A DNA stretch of 60,937 bases, from positions 1 to 60,937 of the forward strand of contig JAJOHG010000151.1 in assembly GCA_021029095.1 (NCBI GenBank), given 5' to 3'. Position 1 is the stretch's first letter; each line of letters starts with the position of its first letter. The stretch is from Phellopilus nigrolimitatus (taxonomy: Eukaryota > Basidiomycota > Agaricomycetes > Hymenochaetales > Hymenochaetaceae). Made by a program: the position numbers and the translations under genes. Shown here piece after piece: positions 24,761 through 36,042 of the stretch. The notes under the pieces are model-generated. The model saw nothing but the letters and a program-made list of their open reading frames with translations, searched no databases and was not told the origin of the DNA.

Positions 24761-24931
24761 TTATTATATAACTTATAAGCTTCATTATATAAGGATCCAG
24801 CATTCAAAAAATGTATAATTCGGGCGGCGACGGTACTCGTCTCAGTTCTACACATTTATTCGAGACAAGTAAGGTATTTAAGATAAGAGAACGGAGGAAC
24901 AAAGTGCTAACTAAAGACATGCTTCGAACGA

Positions 24932-26428
24932 TCAGTCGATTATCTCCTCCGCGCCGTCGTCATCGCTTTCCGCTTCCGCCTGCCGCTGCCGCTCTCTGCG
25001 AAGATGCGCTTTGACTTTCTGCTCGAGCTCCTTATTTGTCTGCAAATTTCGGAGGGGAAAATGGTCAATTCAATACTATTTGAGAAGAAAAAAAAACTTG
25101 GAGGAGACGAGAAAGGCGAAGACTGTACCTTAAAGTCCGACCAGCCAACCATTTTGTTGCATCCTGTAGCAGGGCATTTCTTCTTTACCGATTTGTTCCC
25201 AAGATATTCCTCAATCGCGGCTTTGCAGAAGCTATGTGTGCATACTTGTCTGGAGACGGGTTGCGAAACGTTCATTGGTAGTTAGCATAAAAGGCTGGAG
25301 AGAGAGCGAGAGCGGAATGCACTTACGAGGTAAGCGGATCCTCAAGGATTCTAAGGGTGATAGGGCATGTGTAGACCTGAGAGACACCGCCTACAACAAT
25401 GTCGTCGTCATCTTCGTCGTCACCTTCCTCTGCGGTATAAAATTATCAAGTAAGTCGACGAAGGAAGCAGTAAGTTAGCACGGATGGGTGCATACCTCTG
25501 TCGATAAGCTCGGTCATAGGCGGCATGCCCTGATCAGGGTGCTGAACCTCCTAAAGATATGTGATCAGAAGCAAGTAAAAAGTATGGGAGTAACGCGACG
25601 AACAAATATGCCTTGCTTGAAGTTAGCGTAGACTTCGTCCTTTGCATACTTCTGCCTTGTTGTTTTATTCTCCCAGGCTTCCTTTTTGTCCTCAACACCT
25701 TGTTCGTACCTTCTCACTACGTTGCTCTTCGTTCACACCGAGTCCATAGATTTATATAAGCCACCCCAAAAGTAGATGTTTGATTCTCACAATTTCTTCA
25801 TCCAAACCAAGGTCGTTGGCGATGCCTACCAGGGTATCCTTATGTGCCTTCAGCTCAGCCTGCGTGTCAAGTAGATCACGCATGATGATATCCATATGGG
25901 CGAGCTCTTTCAAAGCCTATATTATCCATAAAAAGGATAAGTACGTTGAAGTCCGCATTAGTCTATACGCACCGCTTCGCCATCCCTGCTCTCTCCCGCC
26001 TCGGCCATAGCAATCCCCACCTGTTGTACAAGCGGGAATGCTGACCTGTTGATGTTTCCCAGGACTTGCTCCCAGTCACCTGCAATCTGTGCGATTCTTC
26101 TCCCGTCCGCGCGCGACAGTGGCTGGTCCTGGAAGTTCTCGATGTCGATAGTCTGTTTCACAGCTTCCTCCTCTTCCCCCTTCTCGTCCTCTTCCTCTTC
26201 CACATGTTTGCGACGCGATTTCGTGCCCTTTTCCTTCTTCAGTTCGCCGGTCTTCGCCCTCTTTGCGGACTTCCTTGACGCCGTACGCGGCTGTTCGTCG
26301 CGACCTTGGTCATCGTCTTCTACGTCTTCTGTGCGCGAGCGTTGGGACGGTTCGCCTTCTTCAATATTGTCTTCCGATACTTGACGATGTCGAGAACGAG
26401 CAGTGCTTCCCCGTGCGATTGAAGGCAT
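24932..26428 (-). CDS. nse2: SMC5/6 complex SUMO E3 ligase (Nse2/Mms21)
   Basis: SP-RING SUMO ligase of the SMC5/6 complex, nuclear, acting in recombinational DNA repair. It is 363 aa from seven exons: 26428-25973, 25916-25791, 25726-25604, 25550-25496, 25429-25327, 25249-25129, 25039-24932. All phases close. The N-terminus is acidic/basic and disordered, with [16 protein letters not shown] patches. The middle is helical ([30 protein letters not shown]) and would contact SMC5. The C-terminus carries the [29 protein letters not shown]...[10 protein letters not shown], with the Cys/His zinc ligands in place, then an acidic tail ending EEIID. The exon junction inside the RING uses a CAG acceptor at 25250, which removes an apparent MNVSQPVS extension. 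An in-frame Met at 26536 could add 36 residues. Confidence 0.9.
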
Positions 26429-26687
26429 TGACAAGTCAAGTGAATGAGGTTGGATTGCGCACGCGCGTTCATGACAAACTTTAGGGCCGGCTGAGTCGCG
26501 TACCTCCGATCTGCGAACGAAAACGCGACGTGACAAGTCCTCTGCTGTGTTTCTTTATCATCGTCGCTGGTCGCTGAGGTCTAAATGGAAAGAGAAAGGG
26601 AAATAATTTAGAATATAGAGGGCTGCACTGATGTGTGTTCACTGTGTCTATTTACTCTGTCATTGCACGGAAGTGGAGAATCAATCT

Positions 26688-27128
26688 TCATAGCTTCGAG
26701 TCCAACATTGAGCAACACCAAGTAGGGTTGACAGGTTTGATCTTGGGAGTTTTCTTTGGCATTGATTTGCCTTCTATTTGATCAACAGGATTCACGGACA
26801 GCTGAATGGTGTTCAACCTCACTTGCAGATCGCAATTCTGGATGAATACCGAGGTTATGGCTGAGCCCTGCAAAACCATCTCAAAATATGTATACCGATT
26901 GGATTCCGCCCCAGCCTTCGCCTTGATGTGTGCACGGTGTGCCATCTCCTCAAAAGCAGCAGAATGATTTCGGGATTTGTGTGTGTATAGCAGCCTCATC
27001 ATCAAGCTCGATACTTACAACCGCCCGAACCAAACATGGATAGTCTTTCAAGTTGAACGCGTATTCGGGTGCAAGGTCCTTTTGTAAACGACGCGGAATC
27101 GCGAAAATCCGTGCGCCACCCGCGCCAC
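26688..27128 (-). CDS. Possible uncharacterised gene or gene fragment
   Basis: An exon-like segment 27128-27019 is bounded by TATAG and GTAAGT and reads GGARIFAIPRRLQKDLAPEY and on to CLVRAV. It looks genuinely coding but has no family I recognise. A second open stretch (about 26958-26688) reads EMAHRAHIKAKAG...VLQGSAITSVFIQNC and ends MLDSKL. I could not join them to a start exon, because the upstream DNA is out of frame. It may be a truncated gene upstream of nse2. Confidence 0.3.
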
Positions 27129-27692
27129 CTATACATGTAATACGATCGTGTTACATACAAAGATGAGATGATCCGAGCTTCGGCATGCGTCTGTTTTCTT
27201 CGAAGAAGGCAGAAAGCTTGATGCAATCTGATCTGAATGTTCGGCAACCAGATATAGCCTGATCCGTGCACTCGGCACTCCGGCAAAAGCTTAGATGATA
27301 GGATCGTGCGTCACGCAGTCGGTGGCGAGGCGGCGCGAGATTTTTTGCGATTCCGCATAGTCATGAAAACGGCTGTAACTGAGAAGAAAAAAAGTGGGCG
27401 AGAAACATAAACTGCGAGTCACAAATGTTTTTCAGGTGGACAAAGAGAAATATTTTAGGGGCAAGGACGGTGCCGCTCCAGGTCTCTGAATAATGCTTTG
27501 TGCTCAGTCATCCTTTGGAATACGTGAGTCACTCGGTTCCCCGCATCTCGACTGGATAGGAAGGTGTTTCGCACAGCTACCATGTATACCTTCTAGGATT
27601 CTCACAGCTCCTTGATTGCATGCACTTCTACGTCGGAATGGAGGCGGCTTCGCGTAGCGCGGCCGCGCATACGCTGACCACATGCCGAGGGG

Positions 27693-27705
27693 AGACGTCA
27701 CCAGG
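27693..27705 (-). promoter_or_regulatory. Candidate bZIP (CRE-like) site upstream of AKR1
   Basis: Reads cctggtgacgtct on the minus strand. The near-identical ccaggtgacgtct occurs upstream of AKR3 and AKR4, also 80-135 bp from the ATG, in the opposite orientation relative to the gene here. TGACGTC is an ATF/CREB-type bZIP core. Confidence 0.5.
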
Positions 27706-27752
27706 AGGGTCACCAGGTGCCGAAGGTGCGTAGAAATGTCCTAGAATCTGCT

Positions 27753-27759
27753 TATAAAA
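27753..27759 (+). promoter_or_regulatory. TATA box of AKR1
   Basis: TATAAAA, 80 bp upstream of the ATG, within cttataaaag, which is conserved as a decamer upstream of AKR2. Confidence 0.6.
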
Positions 27760-27838
27760 GTGGCCTGCCTTCCCTCGATGTCTCTTATTCTCATTCCCCT
27801 CTCATCTACCTCACAAGCCACCTCAACCGCCTTTTGCA

Positions 27839-29158
27839 ATGTCGCTTTGGACAGCACCCCCTCCCCCAGCGACCCCGCTTGGTCGTTACCGCGTTCTTTC
27901 TCCGCTCGCTGGCGTGCGTGTCTCGCCGCTCCAGCTCGGAGCCATGAGCATCGGTGACCAGTGGGCCCCTCTTGGCATGGGGTCAATGGACAAAGAGGCA
28001 TCTTTCAAGCTCCTCGACGCGTTCTACGGTGCGGGCGGAAATTTCATCGATACGGCCAACAACTAGTGAGTGCTTTGTTATGCATATCAGGCTGATATGA
28101 ATTTCCTGATCACGTTCTTTTCTGTAGCCAGGATGAGTCGTCCGAGGCATTCATCGGCGAATGGGCCGAGAAGAGAGGCATTCGAGATCAGCTTGTAATT
28201 GCAACGAAGGTTCGTAGTACTAAATTGACTTCTTACGACATGACTAAACCATATTCGACCAATTAGTACACGACGAACTACAAGCGCGCGGCCACCGACA
28301 TTAACATTAAGGTGAACTACACGGGCAACAATGTCAAGTCGCTCAAGGTCAGCGTCGATGCAAGCCTCAAAAAATTGCGCACCAACTACATCGACATACT
28401 TTACCTGCACTGGTGGGACTACAACACTTCCGTCGAGGAAGTCATGAATGCCTTGCACAACCTCGTCGTCGCGGGCAAGGTGCTCTATCTCGGCGTGTCC
28501 GATACACCCGCGTGGGTCGTCGCGCAGGCAAACACTTATGCGAAGCTTACCGGCAAGACGCCGTTCGTGATCTACCAGGGCGCATGGAACGTTATGTCGC
28601 GCAGCTTCGAGCGCGACATCATCCCGATGGCCCGCGCACACGGCCTTGCGCTCGCGCCGTGGAATGTGGTTGCCGCCGGTCGCCTTCGCACGGACGCTGA
28701 GGAGGCAAAGCGAGCAGAAACAGGCGAGAAGGGGCGCACACTTTCGCAAGCGGAGTGGAGGCGCAACGAGGATGAGAAGAAGATGAGCGCGGCACTCGAG
28801 AAAGTCGCGAAGGAGGTCGGCACCGAGCACATCACTGCTGTGGCGATCGCATACGTGATGCAGAAGACGCCGTACGTCTTCCCGATCATCGGCGGGCGTA
28901 AGGTCGAGCATCTTTTGGCCAATATCGAAGCGCTCAAGATTTCGCTCTCGGACGAGCAGATCAAATATCTCGAGAGCGTCTTGCCGTTCGATCCAGGCTT
29001 CCCCGTTACGATGATTGTAAGCATCGAGAGTAGATTTTTGATATGAGAGACTGACTTCTCGACAGGGCGATGGCACGAGTTCGAGCAGACTTCTCTCGTC
29101 TGCTGCTCATGAGGACCGGTGGCCGCTCAAGCAGGCGATCAGACCTGAAAGCAACTGA
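27839..29158 (+). CDS. Aldo-keto reductase AKR1 (aryl-alcohol dehydrogenase / norsolorinic acid reductase type)
   Basis: Cytosolic NADPH-dependent carbonyl reductase, 383 aa. Four exons: 27839-28065, 28128-28209, 28267-29016, 29066-29158, all in phase. The catalytic tetrad is visible: Asp71 and Tyr76 in FIDTANNY, Lys103 in VIATK and His151 in ILYLHWWDY. Cofactor-site features include [20 protein letters not shown] and the C-terminal [18 protein letters not shown] motif. The family reduces aromatic aldehydes and polyketide ketones, and fungal members act in lignin-derived aryl aldehyde turnover or secondary metabolism. FunK1B follows 558 bp downstream in the same direction. Three intron positions are shared by all four AKR copies. 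Confidence 0.95.
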
Positions 29159-29716
29159 TATGTGTAGTAATTTGATCAACAATTATTCTCGCTGTTGTTA
29201 AAATCATCTGTAATGTGAAAAGGAGATACGTAGTATATGATCAATTTTTGCCTTCAAATGTATGCTGTAACCGAAGAGATCCAACCTGGTAAGAATTCCA
29301 TAGTCTTGCGGCTTATTCTGGTCCGAAAGGTAAACTGGTTGTCAGGCTTCTTAAGTTACTCGTGTGTAAGGTGGTTACCAACATCGTCTGTGGACTCTGG
29401 GTCAGTTCCCGTTTATATAGATAAGTATCGGCGAAATACACAGTGTGTGCCCACGACATAAAATTATGTAATAACGGGCGTCGTAATTTGTAAGCTTCGC
29501 CACCGCATTAGTACATGTATTTGAGTTACGAGCCTGTCACAGTTTCAAGCCACAGCTCGAATTTCAACCATCTCGTCGTCGCCGTCGTCGTTGCTCTTCG
29601 CATCAAGCTTGAGTGGTCTGAAAGAAACTACTGGAATATTCAACTCCTTAACAGCGCAGGGAAGCCCTATTTTCCGATATACGATCAGGAAGAGAACATC
29701 GACATCTTTCAAAGCT
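29159..29716. other. AKR1-FunK1B intergenic region with repeat
   Basis: About 29290-29560 is the plus-strand copy of the repeat at 24166-24430. About 29590-29716 is homologous to the 5' UTR of FunK1C (42539-42700 on minus), including cttcgcatcaa and gaacatcga. The open frame upstream of 29717 is therefore probably UTR. Confidence 0.65.
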
Positions 29717-32281
29717 ATGGATATTTTTCTTGACATCCCGGAGCTCGTCCCCGTCAGCTTTCCAGACTCTGCCTTCGATTTGAACTCGGGCGCGCACATC
29801 AGACAAGCTCTTTGCACTGTGGCCGAGAGCGCGTACGCAAATGCTACATCGAAAGACGGGGCATTCCATGAAGCCGAACTTACCACTCCAGATGGTGTTG
29901 CTCCTTACACTCGTGACAAATGCACTACTTCCACTCCTGCACCCTCCACTCCCACTACTTCCACCGAAGTGCCTCTGCTCTCTGCCCCACCAAAAGCTAA
30001 TCGTCAACGCAAGTCAAAGGCTTCTAGAGTCAACCCCGCTCGAGTTTGCAAAAGTCCTATCCAGAAAGTGCTCGGGCATCTCAAGAAGACTCTCTACCGT
30101 TCAGGAAAGTGGGTCGACTGGCCTGCGACAGACAAACCCGGTGCGGTGTCGAACGTTGCGTCCTACTTCAACAAGGTCGTTGACGAAGCTCGATCCGTTC
30201 TCGACCCCGCTTACAGGAAAAGTCCGAATGATCGCGTGTTCTCAGACCGCTTTTCCAAACCAAACATCGCTGTATTAGCCAGGGATGATGCCGACCGAGA
30301 GGAGAAAGGCAGCTGGGCCGATATTTACGGATTTGGTGAGCTGATGCCGCACGGGGAAGTTTACTCTGAAGAAATAGAGAAACGAAACGCGGAATATGCT
30401 CGACTTTCCTATCATTCCCAGGAAGACCGTCGTTTCGTCGTATCTTTTTGTCTTTTTGACGACAACATGGAGCTCTACATCTTCAATCGCTCTGGGATCC
30501 AAGTCTCAAAGAGATTCAATGTGCATTCTGCTCCGAGTAATTTCTTGCGTGTCATATTGGGGTTTCTCGTTGCTGCAGAGTACTACATCGGTTTCGATCC
30601 ATCCTTCTTCACCGATACGCGTCCATCAGAACCTGCCATGTCAGATCCAGCGACTCCTAGCTCGTCCGACGCGATCAAAGCGGGCCCATCCGAAACTTCT
30701 TCAGTTAGCACTTCAAAGGTTACTGAGACTGGTCCGTCTCTATCTCTTACAGGTAGTCCATCCGCTGAGCCAAAAAAGCCTCTCACACGTGCTGCAGCGA
30801 AGCATCTTTGTGTCATGATGAATGGTAAGTGCTACAGGATCCTCGAAACGATCCATGTAGATCCTGTCATTTGCGGTCGTGGGACGGTCTGTTTTATGGT
30901 ACAGGGCGATGGAGACGACTACGTTTCTGTACTGAAGGATTCCTGGATAGACCGATCTCGACCTCTTAAGGAATCGGAAGTCTTGAAGGATATCCAGACG
31001 ATAGAAGGAGTCTCCAAGTTTGTTGAACATGAGATTGTGCATTTTAGTGTCGACGGTCAAATTATCATGGACACGACCGACAATGATCTATTGGACAAGG
31101 AAAAAGCGGTGATCAGGGATCACCATCGACTGCTCATTACGCCTTACGGGAAAGGTTTGGAGGATTTCGACTCGCTCACAGAGCTCGTGTCGGCATTTAG
31201 GGACTATGTGTTAGGTTCGTTACAATTCTTATCATCTCGTTGTTCATTCGAATTACTTACGCCATGTTCCAGTTATAAAGGCACTCAATGAGAAGAAGAT
31301 CGTCCATCGCGACATCAGTCCTCGGAATCTCATTCTCGTTAAGATGAAGGATCTTCTCCTACGAAAGGGAGTGGTGATCGACTTCGACTGCGCAATAAAG
31401 CAACCCAGGAAGGAATGCGCGAAAAAAGAAAGAAGTGTATGTGAAATTTCCCTTTATGAATTATCGTTATTAATGAAAGTGTGCAGGGGACACTACCTTT
31501 TATGTCGATCAATGTTCTCTTGGGAAGGGTCGAAGAGCACTGTTACTACCATGATCTGGAATCCTTGCTCTACGTGTTGATTTGGATCTGCACCACGCAA
31601 GGTGGTCCACATGATGTTACTCGTTCCGAGTCTGATTGTCCTTTCGACGACACTGGAATAGCTGTTTGGTGCGCTAACGCACCGGAACTCGTGGGCAGAG
31701 CGAAGGGCGCTATGATGAACTATCATAAGATGTTCAAGACGGACATAATCTCTTGTTTACATGTCTATTTCGAGCCTCTTTCCCCGTTGATAGAAAAGTG
31801 GCGAGACATTTTACTTCCACATGACATCGATGACTTCGTACTCACAGCGCTCGGTGGCATCATTCCGGACATTTGCAAACGTCCTGCTGATCGTGAAGCG
31901 GAGAATGTCTTTGCCGATCTTATCAAAGCCATTGACTGCACGCTAATCGAACTTCGTTCGAGTGATTCGACATCCCCTCCTCCGATCGAAGACTCTGCGA
32001 GCGACGGAATCAAGGACGTGCTACCTAGCTCCTTGAAGGCGGCTGATCCGCGCACATTTTCAGGCTCGACGACAGTGAACGATGATTCCCTTTCGAACAA
32101 GACAGATGTCACGCCTGTCGCACTCCAAGTGACGAAGACTGATCACAAGCCCAGGACGCAGAATTTCGGCAAGAAACGCTCGAGGAGTCCTAATTGTGAG
32201 CAGATTGTGGACTACGTGTCATCTCACAGCCCCAATTCTTCGAAGCGCTTGAGATTCTCGAGAACCGGTTGCAGCGTCTGA
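29717..32281 (+). CDS. FunK1-type protein kinase, copy B
   Basis: 818 aa from exons 29717-31214, 31273-31436 and 31487-32281, with the same intron positions and phases as copies A and C. The start at MDIFLDIPELV was chosen because it aligns with the first Met of copy C (MEDILLGVPELV); the frame is open 42 codons further upstream. The N-terminal domain has PELVPVSFPDSAF and YFNKVVDEARSVLDPAY. Exon 2 has HRDISPRN and VVIDFDCA. Exon 3 has GTLPFMSINVL and YYHDLESLLYVLIWIC. It lacks the LKSNPTFPLNMVEVQGAQYA block of A and C (here LMPHGEVYSEEIEKRNAEYA), and it is the most diverged of the three. It is a putative fungus-specific kinase with unknown substrate. Confidence 0.93.
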
Positions 32282-33269
32282 GAGGATTCGATTGCGGATG
32301 CGACCGTGGTTTACTTTTTCCCCTTCTTCTCGCATATCATTTTTTAAGTCTTGCAGCATCTCGCATGAATTTCTAAGTACTATAGCATTTGATAAGTGCA
32401 TATCATCGATGTAGACTACATGTATTGTAGTAGGTAATTGCATATTAAATTCTTGTTTAATCTTGTGGCTCTTTATGTACGCGTTGCTGTCTCGTATAGA
32501 CGCGACAGAGCACGTGATCGCGTCAGACCGAAGGCTCCAATTTCCGAAGTCCTTCTGTGGGTAAAGAGGGCGAATAGATTTTTCTTTTGTCTTTTCTTCT
32601 TCCCGCTAAGCGGGGCGTATAGAAAGGCCATGGGACCGGCCAGCTGGACATACCTACGCGGATGTGCGCAATCTGTCGGGCTATACTGGTCTGAGTGGCG
32701 TAAACATATCACCACAACGCGTAACGCTGACATGCACGTGCCAAAATCTGCAAATAAAATGCACTACTCATTATGATTCGTTGTGTAATATTAATGGGGG
32801 GAGGCAACGCCTGCCAAAAGAGTGTGCACGCTTGTAATCTGACAAGTGATCGGCACTTGCCAATTTAAAAAATTTCGGTGGCAAAGGTTTACAGATGGCC
32901 AACTTGACGCAATACAGCCACTCCGTGCTGACTTTCTTTGACAAAAAATCATAAAACCATATTTTAAGGCTATACATACAATATATATTTTAAATCATGT
33001 GGCTTTTTTATTCATCGGTTTGTAGCAAAGAAAAGAGCAGGAGGTGAGCGCGTTTTCGGCGGTCACGTGACGCAGAAATGGCCGCGCATACATGCAAATG
33101 CGCAGAACGAGTTTTTGAGCTCAATTCTCCGCCGTTCTTCCAGATTTAAGCTGTATAAAGCTCGGATGATATGGGGATGGGAGATCTACAGGCTCGATTT
33201 TTTAATTTCTCCCTCAAAGTGTCAGAACAGTGGCTCTGTTGGCGCCAGAAACTCATGGGACCAATTTTT
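32282..33269. other. Intergenic region downstream of FunK1B
   Basis: No gene is supported. It contains a CACGTG-bearing repeat at 32475-32525 and another CACGTG at 33064. The middle is AT-rich. Confidence 0.55.
32475..32525 (+). repeat. Dispersed CACGTG-bearing repeat, copy 1
   Basis: Contains tatgtacgcgtt, tcgta, acgcg and agcacgtgatcgcgtc in order. It matches 39576-39635 and 36635-36680 read on the minus strand. CACGTG is at 32511-32516. Confidence 0.65.
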
Positions 33270-33450
33270 ATTACTACATACATACTACATAGTCAATATT
33301 CCACGAGATGAGTGATTTACAAGTTACCAAATGTGCTATATACAATGTTGTGCTCATGGATCCATGTGAGACGACGACAGACTATAGAAATAAGACATTG
33401 TACAACAGAGCTAAATCAAAGGCATGCGATGTAAGGAGTAGACAAAAATC
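33270..33450 (-). repeat. FunK1 3'-flank relic without kinase
   Basis: Homologous to the regions just after the FunK1A and FunK1C stop codons (shared tattccacgagatgagtgat-like block, tacaatgttgtg, gatccatgtga, caacagag). No kinase coding sequence follows. The next sequence is the AKR2 3' region, so a kinase copy seems to have been deleted here. Confidence 0.7.
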
Positions 33451-33618
33451 GACAAATTTGAAACTCTAATCTTAACCAGGCTCATCTCGTTCATTATACA
33501 TGTAGTCCCATGTGGTTCAGACTTCACTTACAATTTGAAAAAAATACTGATTATATTCCTCCTTCACAATTACATGTTAATTTGACAGGGTTGACGATCT
33601 TTGTCGGACAGGCGCATA

Positions 33619-34944
33619 TCACTTGCTCTCAGGCCTGATCGCCTGCTTGAGTGGCCACCGGTCTTCATGAGCAGCAGATGCCAAAATGCTGTTCGAGTAT
33701 GTGCCATCTCCCTGTGGAGAAGTCAACCGGTAAATAGATAAATCCAGACTCGACTGACCGACGCTCACAATCATCGTGTTCGGGAAGCCCGGATCGAACG
33801 GCAGGATACTTTCCAGGTACTTGATCTGCTCGTCCGAAAGTGAAATCTTCAGTGCTTCAATATTGGCCAAAAGTTGCTCGACCTTGCGCCCGCCAATGAC
33901 CGGAAAAACGTACGGCGTCTTCTGCATCACGTACGCGATAGCTACAGCAGTAATGTGTTCGGCACCGACCTCCTTCGCGACTTTCTCGAGTGCTGCGCTC
34001 ATCTTCTTCTCATCCTCGTTGCGCCTCCACTCTTCCCGCGCCATGAGTGTGCGTCCTTTCTCACCAGAAGCTGCGCGCTTTTCCTCTTCAGCGTCAGTGC
34101 GCAGACGGCCACCAGCAATCACATTCCATGGCGCGAGCGCAAGGCCATGTGCACGAGCCATCGGGATGATGTCGCGCTCGAAGCTGCACGCCATAACGTT
34201 CCACGCGCCCTGGTAGATCACGAACGGCGTCTTGCCGGTGAGCTTCGCATAAGTGTTTGCCTGCGCGACGACCCACGCGGGTGTATCGGACACGCCGAGA
34301 TAGAGCACCTTACCCGTGACGACGAGGTTGTGCAGAGCGTTCATGACCTCCTCAACGGAAGTGTTGTAGTCCCACCAGTGCACGTAAAGGATGTCGATGT
34401 AGTCGGTGCGCAGTTTCTTGAGGCTTGCGTCGACACTGACCTTGAGCGACTTGGCGCTGTTGCCGGTATAGTTCACCTTGATGTTAATGTCGGTGGCCGC
34501 GCGCTTGTAGTTCGTCGTGTACTATTTGGTAGAATATGGTTTAGTCATGTCGTAAGAAGTCAATTCAGTACTACAAACCTTCGTCGCAATTACAAGCTGG
34601 TCTCGAATACCCCTCTTCTCAGCCCATTCGCCGATGAATGCCTCGGACGACTCATCCTGGCTGCAAATGAGAAACAAAAAATAAGCCATAGAATATACGT
34701 GAATGCAATGTACTAACTAATTGTTAGCCGTATCAATGAAATTTCCGCCCGCATCGTAGAACGCATCAAGGAGCTGAAAAGACGATTCCTTGTTCATCGA
34801 GCCCATTCCGAGATCGGCTCATTTGTCGCCGATGCTCATAGCTCCGAGCTGGAGCGGCGAGACGCGCACACCAGCAAGCGGGGAAAGAACACGGTAACGA
34901 GCAAGCAAGGTTGCTGGAGGAGGGGGTGTGTCCCAAAGCGACAT
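33619..34944 (-). pseudogene. Aldo-keto reductase AKR2, nonsense-mutated
   Basis: Four exons match the other copies exactly: 34944-34718, 34660-34579, 34521-33769, 33711-33619. Exon 3 has one extra codon (LMAREEWRR). All splice sites are intact. The first exon carries an in-frame TGA at 34819-34821 where the paralogues have the Trp of GDQW, with Gln changed to Lys just before it. The protein would stop after about 42 residues. Downstream Met codons lie beyond the start of the barrel, so a functional product is unlikely unless the stop is read through or the base is a sequencing error. Downstream coding sequence is otherwise undamaged, with a catalytic-site HWWDY and a complete C-terminus. That implies very recent inactivation. 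Confidence 0.88.
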
Positions 34945-35011
34945 CGCGAAAAACGGCTGAAAGTATATCTGAGGTAGTCGATGGGAAGAGAGAATAAAAG
35001 TTGCTGCCTGC

Positions 35012-35018
35012 TTTTATA
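35012..35018 (-). promoter_or_regulatory. TATA box of AKR2
   Basis: TATAAAA on the minus strand, 68 bp upstream of the ATG, within the same decamer (cttataaaag) as AKR1. Confidence 0.55.
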
Positions 35019-35429
35019 AGACAGGCGTCAGGAAAATCTTACGGTCAGCGCCTCATAATATTTCATGAGACATCTCCCCATTGTCTCCCTCCGCACGTAG
35101 GTCAATCAAGAAAATACGCAGCATCGCCGACGAAGCCGAGTGCATTCTGGCGTTGCACGGTGTGCGTGCAAAGAAAGCAGCTGTGAGAATCCTAGAAGTA
35201 TAGATGCATTCTTCGCGAAACACCTCCATATCCAGATGATATGCGGCAGGTCTTAATATCATGTGGCGGGAAGCGGTTTTTCCCGCAGGATGACTGAGGA
35301 AGAACCGGAGCGGGAGCATTATTGAGAGACCCAAAGCTGGAGCAGTAGCGAGTCTCATACCTATGTCGTACGACTCAGACTCCAAATATGACGTATCAGG
35401 GATCCATTCATCGAAATAATTGCATGTCT

Positions 35430-35690
35430 CCCACGAAGCCCTTGTCTTGTTTCTCCACCTAGAGAGATTGGTATTCGCAGCTATCAGACTCGTCTTGTGT
35501 ACCTAAGTAGGCATTTTGTAAATTTAGCAGTCTTCAACGTGTAATCGGATGGCCGCGCTTACTCGTGTGTTTTACGCATTGTTTTATTCTCAGGTATGAA
35601 CCTGAGGGATCTCATGTAGAACAAACCGAAAATCAAGTGCAGGAGTACGCGTCGATGCACCTAGTAATGGACGTGACGGAGTGCGCTATT
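35430..35690 (+). repeat. Direct segmental repeat, copy 2
   Basis: Counterpart of 24500-24760 in the same orientation. It shows that the AKR2 side and the nse2/FunK1A side of the cluster share an origin. Confidence 0.75.
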
Positions 35691-36042
35691 CTAAGGGCTT
35701 CGTTACACAAGAATTCGGCATTCAAAGGCTTCGGTTTGATGTAAATTTCGGGCTTGGCGACGGGTCTGTCGTGCGGATGATCGGTCGACAGAAATTACAG
35801 ATGATGAAAAAAGACCAGTTCGAGGTTGAACGCATTCCTTTACGCATATCCTACATGCATAGAAAATGTCGCATAGCGCACACGTCAAGCGCTCTGAGAC
35901 TTCAACCCATATACGTTTTCTGGCATGGATTGATCGTTCTCGGTGAGACATCGGTTTGAGTTCAGAATTGAAAGCTACAAGCAGTATTATTAAGCTGACC
36001 ATGATTCTGATTGATTAAATATACCAAGAAGAATGCCGAGAT

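Larger units (their letters stand above)
27129..27838. other. Intergenic region with AKR1 promoter
   Basis: No supported gene. The last 200 bp carries the AKR1 promoter elements listed separately. The first part is unexplained. Confidence 0.6.
34945..36034. other. AKR2 upstream region and segmental repeat
   Basis: Includes the AKR2 promoter and the second copy of a segmental repeat (35430-35690). The conserved ccaggtgacgtct element of the other AKR promoters is not recognisable here. A frame of 99 aa on the minus strand (35703-36002) has no known motif. Confidence 0.5.

Noticed and set aside
24940..25275. Nse2 RING exon beginning at an internal Met ([10 protein letters not shown])
   Set aside because: A CAG acceptor at 25250 joins DPLTS directly to QVCTHSF in phase, which matches the SP-RING; the extra residues are intron.
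28087..29076. 329-aa minus-strand frame opposite AKR1 (and similar plus frames opposite AKR2-4)
   Set aside because: Shadow frames that recur opposite every AKR copy because the sense codons are conserved; the sense strand has the catalytic motifs.
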